This document shows positions 11,700 through 13,993 of a stretch of 13,993 nt of DNA, one piece after another; positions within the stretch are counted from its first letter, which is position 1, and each line of letters opens with the position of its first letter. The stretch spans positions 1 to 13,993 of the forward strand of contig JAICJW010000064.1 in assembly GCA_025928215.1 (NCBI GenBank), given 5' to 3'. The DNA comes from Chloroflexia bacterium (GTDB lineage Bacteria; Chloroflexota; Chloroflexia; Thermomicrobiales; JALYUS01). Both the position numbers and the translations under genes were made by a program. The notes under the pieces were generated by a model. It saw nothing but the letters and a program-made list of their open reading frames with translations, did not search any database and was not told the origin of the DNA.

Positions 11700-13835
11700 A
11701 TGTCTGGGCAGCGCGTCCATAGCGATGGGGACGATCTTCGTATACATGGCACGTGGGGGCCACCCCGGACGCTCGCCGTCCCGACGGAAACCGGCACGCC
11801 GCGCACCGTCGAGCGGCGGCTGATCGCCGTCGTACCCGCATACAACGAAGCGCCGACCGTCGAGCGTGTCCTGACACAATTGTACCCGATGGTGGACGGC
11901 CTGATTATCGTGGACGACGGCAGCCGGGATGCGACGCGCGCCATCATCATGCGGTGGATCGCGGACAAGCCGCATGCCTCATTGATCGCCTTCGACGAAA
12001 ACCGGGGACTTTCGGCGGGGTACGGCGCGGCCTTTCGCTTCGTGCGCGCGGAAGTCGCGGCGGGGCGCCTCGACGCGAGCGACCTCGTCCTGACGGTGGA
12101 TGCGGACGGTCAGCATGACCCGGACGACGTTGCCGCGCTCGTCGAAGCATTGGAGCGCGACGGACTGGACGGCCTGATGGCGCGGCGCGATTTCTCGCTC
12201 TATCCGGCGTACAAGAAACTCGGCAATTGGGTGATGTCCGCATGGGCGACGCTCTGGAGCGGGCAGCGATTTTACGATGTCGAGTCCGGCTACCGTGTCT
12301 TCCGCGCCGGGCCGCTCGGTGAGGCAACGCGCTATTACGAGGGCTACCGCTACAGCGAGACGGTCGAACTGGCGATGATCCTGCCGCGCCTCGGCTACAC
12401 ACTCGGGAATAATCATCTCGTCCCCGTGCCAATCTACCGCTCCAATACGCGGATGAAAGATGTGATCATTGACCTGATCGCAATGCCGCTGGCGTGGTGG
12501 CGGGTGATGACGCGGCGCAATCGCCCGGAAGGGATCAGAGAGCGATGGGCCCCGTGGCTGCCCGGCTTCTTCTTCGCACTGCTGCTCATTGTGCTTCTCC
12601 TCGTGGCGGTCAAGCGCATTTTTTTAGGCGATGACTCGATGAGCGTCTACGCCCATGTCTGGTTCATCCAGGACCAACTATGGAGCGGCCACGGCATCCC
12701 GCGCCATATCCCGGCGCTTGACGACGGGCGGGCGGTGACCTTCCCGTATGGGCTGGTGCCGTGGCTGCTCGGCGCGCTGCTCTGGCCGCTTTTCCACGAA
12801 TGGGGCGTCACGCTGCTGATGGTGATTGCCGCTGTCGGGACGCCGATTGCGACGGGTATCGCGCGGCCCGTGATGCGTGATCCGTGGATCATGCTGCTTT
12901 TTTTGCTTAATCCCTTCTACATTGATGGTGTGCTCGCCTTTCAATTCCCGTTTCTCTGGTCGGCGTTCTTCTTCTTCCTCTTTGTGATCGCGCTCGACCG
13001 CACGTGGGATGGCGCGGCGGGCGTCCTCCTCTGGCTCTGCATCACGACGCATCCGTTGGCGGGCGGCATCGGCGCGCTCTGCTATCTCGCGGTGCACTTC
13101 CTTACTGAGCCGGAGCGGCGGTGGCGATTCTTCCTGATGGGGCTGCTGGCGGGGCTGGCGAGCCTGCCCGCGCTCCTTCTCGCCCGCGGGACGCCCGCCC
13201 TCGCCGAGAATTCGGCGCGCGTGATCGTCTCGTCCATCGCGGATGGCCTCGTGCGCCGCGCAACGGTGCTTGCCTTTCCCTTCCTCGCGACCGCGCTTGT
13301 CGTCTACGCGCGCCGCTGGTACCGCCCGATTTTCGCCGTCTGGATCGTGGGGCTGACGTTCACGCTCTTCATCGTCAATGGTGCGTTCGGCTATGCGCAG
13401 GGCGGTTACGGCGGACTCTTCATGCAGTCTCACGACATCTATGCACCGTACTTTGCCTCCGGCCTCTTCGATGCCCGCGCGACCTACCGCGTGATGGAGC
13501 CGAACCAGTTCGAGGATGGGCAATACTACTTCCTGCGGCACGGCGCGCGCCTCGCCAACGAGTTTTTCTCCGAGAGCATGTTTCGTCGCTCGTGGACGGA
13601 GAGCGAGTACCGGGATTTCCTCGCCGCAAAGCAGATTGATTACGTCTCCATCGAGCGCGGCTACCTCGCCCAGTACCACACCAATGAGCAGCAATTGCTC
13701 GATAGCCTGATGCAGCGCGATCTCGCCCACGCCGTCTATCGCGACCCGGCGCAACGCTATGTGATTTACGATGTGCGACCATTCCGGGTGGCGGGGGAAG
13801 GGTTGGGGGAGGGGGTTGTATGCCCCGCCACATGA
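11700..13835 (+). CDS. GT2 glycosyltransferase fused to a multi-pass membrane region
   Basis: 711 aa. After a polar 38-residue start, residues about 40-250 form a GT-A (GT2, DPM synthase-like) domain: RLIAVVPAYNEAPTVERVL, VDDGSRDATR (71-80), NRGLSAGYGAAF (101-112), and DADGQHDPDD (134-143) carrying the metal-binding DxD, then SGYRVFR (196-202). From about 288 the protein becomes hydrophobic, with roughly 9-10 membrane segments to about 565, then a soluble tail of about 130 residues outside the membrane. The membrane part has a loop LDDGRAVTFPYGLVPW resembling polytopic (GT-C-like) transferases, so one chain may both make a lipid-linked sugar and transfer it; this is inference. Start ATG 11700 has GGGGAG 3 nt and GGAGGAG 11 nt upstream. 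The last 15 residues include repeat-encoded GEGLGEGV. Confidence 0.88.
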   Translation: MSGQRVHSDGDDLRIHGTWGPPRTLAVPTETGTPRTVERRLIAVVPAYNEAPTVERVLTQLYPMVDGLIIVDDGSRDATRAIIMRWIADKPHASLIAFDENRGLSAGYGAAFRFVRAEVAAGRLDASDLVLTVDADGQHDPDDVAALVEALERDGLDGLMARRDFSLYPAYKKLGNWVMSAWATLWSGQRFYDVESGYRVFRAGPLGEATRYYEGYRYSETVELAMILPRLGYTLGNNHLVPVPIYRSNTRMKDVIIDLIAMPLAWWRVMTRRNRPEGIRERWAPWLPGFFFALLLIVLLLVAVKRIFLGDDSMSVYAHVWFIQDQLWSGHGIPRHIPALDDGRAVTFPYGLVPWLLGALLWPLFHEWGVTLLMVIAAVGTPIATGIARPVMRDPWIMLLFLLNPFYIDGVLAFQFPFLWSAFFFFLFVIALDRTWDGAAGVLLWLCITTHPLAGGIGALCYLAVHFLTEPERRWRFFLMGLLAGLASLPALLLARGTPALAENSARVIVSSIADGLVRRATVLAFPFLATALVVYARRWYRPIFAVWIVGLTFTLFIVNGAFGYAQGGYGGLFMQSHDIYAPYFASGLFDARATYRVMEPNQFEDGQYYFLRHGARLANEFFSESMFRRSWTESEYRDFLAAKQIDYVSIERGYLAQYHTNEQQLLDSLMQRDLAHAVYRDPAQRYVIYDVRPFRVAGEGLGEGVVCPAT
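13787..13817. repeat. G-rich boundary repeat at the glycosyltransferase 3' end
   Basis: GGGAGGGGGTT (13807-13817) is the exact inverse of AACCCCCTCCC at 9641-9651. The stretch from about 13787 is almost entirely G with a few A/T. It encodes GEGLGEGV in the glycosyltransferase tail and, by its AGGGGG at 13810-13815, also provides the ribosome binding site for the next gene. Confidence 0.55.
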
Positions 13836-13993
13836 CCGTGCGCAGCCAGCGACGCCGCGTGCCCTCACATGGGTTCCTAACGCTGAAGGCGCGGTTTGTG
13901 TGGGTGATGGCGCTCGTTCTCTTCGCGCCGCTCGCCTATGGCTGTTATGCGGCGCGGACGCCGTCGTCGCAACTCTTCGGTGACATCTACACG
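13820..13993 (+). CDS. Membrane-anchored protein, start only; possibly polysaccharide deacetylase
   Basis: 58 codons are visible before the window ends. A basic N-terminus (MPRHMTVRSQRRR) precedes one hydrophobic segment, FVWVMALVLFAPLAYGCYAA (about 26-45), then RTPSSQLFGDIYT. This is a signal-anchor pattern, with the protein placed outside the membrane. The motif PSSQLFG just after a single anchor resembles the lead-in to polysaccharide deacetylase (NodB) domains in some bacteria, but the catalytic TFDDGP is not in view, so this is tentative. ATG 13820 overlaps the glycosyltransferase end by 16 nt and has GGAGGGGG at 4-8 nt spacing; ATG 13832, forming ATGA with that stop, is the alternative. 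It is probably cotranscribed with the glycosyltransferase. Confidence 0.55.
   Translation, partial: MPRHMTVRSQRRRVPSHGFLTLKARFVWVMALVLFAPLAYGCYAARTPSSQLFGDIYT

Noticed and set aside
12678..13868. 396-codon minus-strand frame opposite the glycosyltransferase
   Set aside because: Charged low-complexity antisense shadow; the plus strand encodes an evident membrane protein.
1..13993. CRISPR array, tRNA or rRNA gene, transposase or prophage genes
   Set aside because: No regular spaced repeats, no cloverleaf-like segment and no relevant protein motifs were seen in reading either strand.

Overview
The window is GC-rich bacterial chromosome with tightly packed genes. It shows strong GGAGG-type ribosome binding sites, several ATGA or TAATG stop/start overlaps, and some GTG starts. 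There is no rRNA, tRNA, transposase, phage gene or CRISPR array. The gene repertoire and the short C/G-rich boundary repeats (core ACCCCCTCCC) fit an environmental member of Chloroflexota, with Armatimonadota or similar lineages as alternatives. This placement is inference from style, not from a marker gene.

Region 1 (1-2738): a MocR-type regulator (GntR DNA-binding domain plus PLP aminotransferase domain; its C-terminus lies outside the window) is divergent from a Nim/PNPOx-like flavoprotein and a LysE-family exporter. The shared intergenic region holds a TTGACA promoter and three ACAAT/ATTGT half-sites suitable for a MocR operator.

Region 2 (2739-6182): after a 260-bp gap that may hold a 45-codon ORF and a promoter comes a co-directional run. 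It encodes a MOSC protein, a B3/4 (tRNA-editing-like) protein, a RimJ/RimL-type GNAT acetyltransferase, a HAD phosphatase and a second, YiiM-like MOSC protein. Most junctions overlap. Together with region 1 this looks like a unit for coping with toxic amino acids, N-hydroxylated compounds or base analogues: sensing by MocR, export by LysE, editing by B3/4, acetylation by GNAT, and reduction or sulfur chemistry by Nim and MOSC. That joint role is inference.

Region 3 (6183-6437): a gap between convergent genes contains three successive inverted repeats, one a good minus-strand terminator, and a 16-bp site close to the ParB-binding parS consensus.

Region 4 (6438-10889, minus strand): a putative glycan operon read right to left. 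It has a 17-codon leader ORF overlapping a DegT/DnrJ sugar aminotransferase, then an NAD-dependent sugar epimerase, a UPF0104/LPG-synthase-type membrane protein and a sugar-binding lipoprotein without ABC partners.

Region 5 (10948-13993, plus strand): a 35-codon ORF coupled to a DinB-family gene, then a 711-residue fusion of a GT2 glycosyltransferase with a multi-pass membrane region, then the start of a membrane-anchored protein (possibly a polysaccharide deacetylase). The most distinctive feature of the window is short palindromic repeats that have entered gene ends and become coding. One appears to have inserted in frame near the start of the GNAT gene, flanked by a 9-bp direct repeat.
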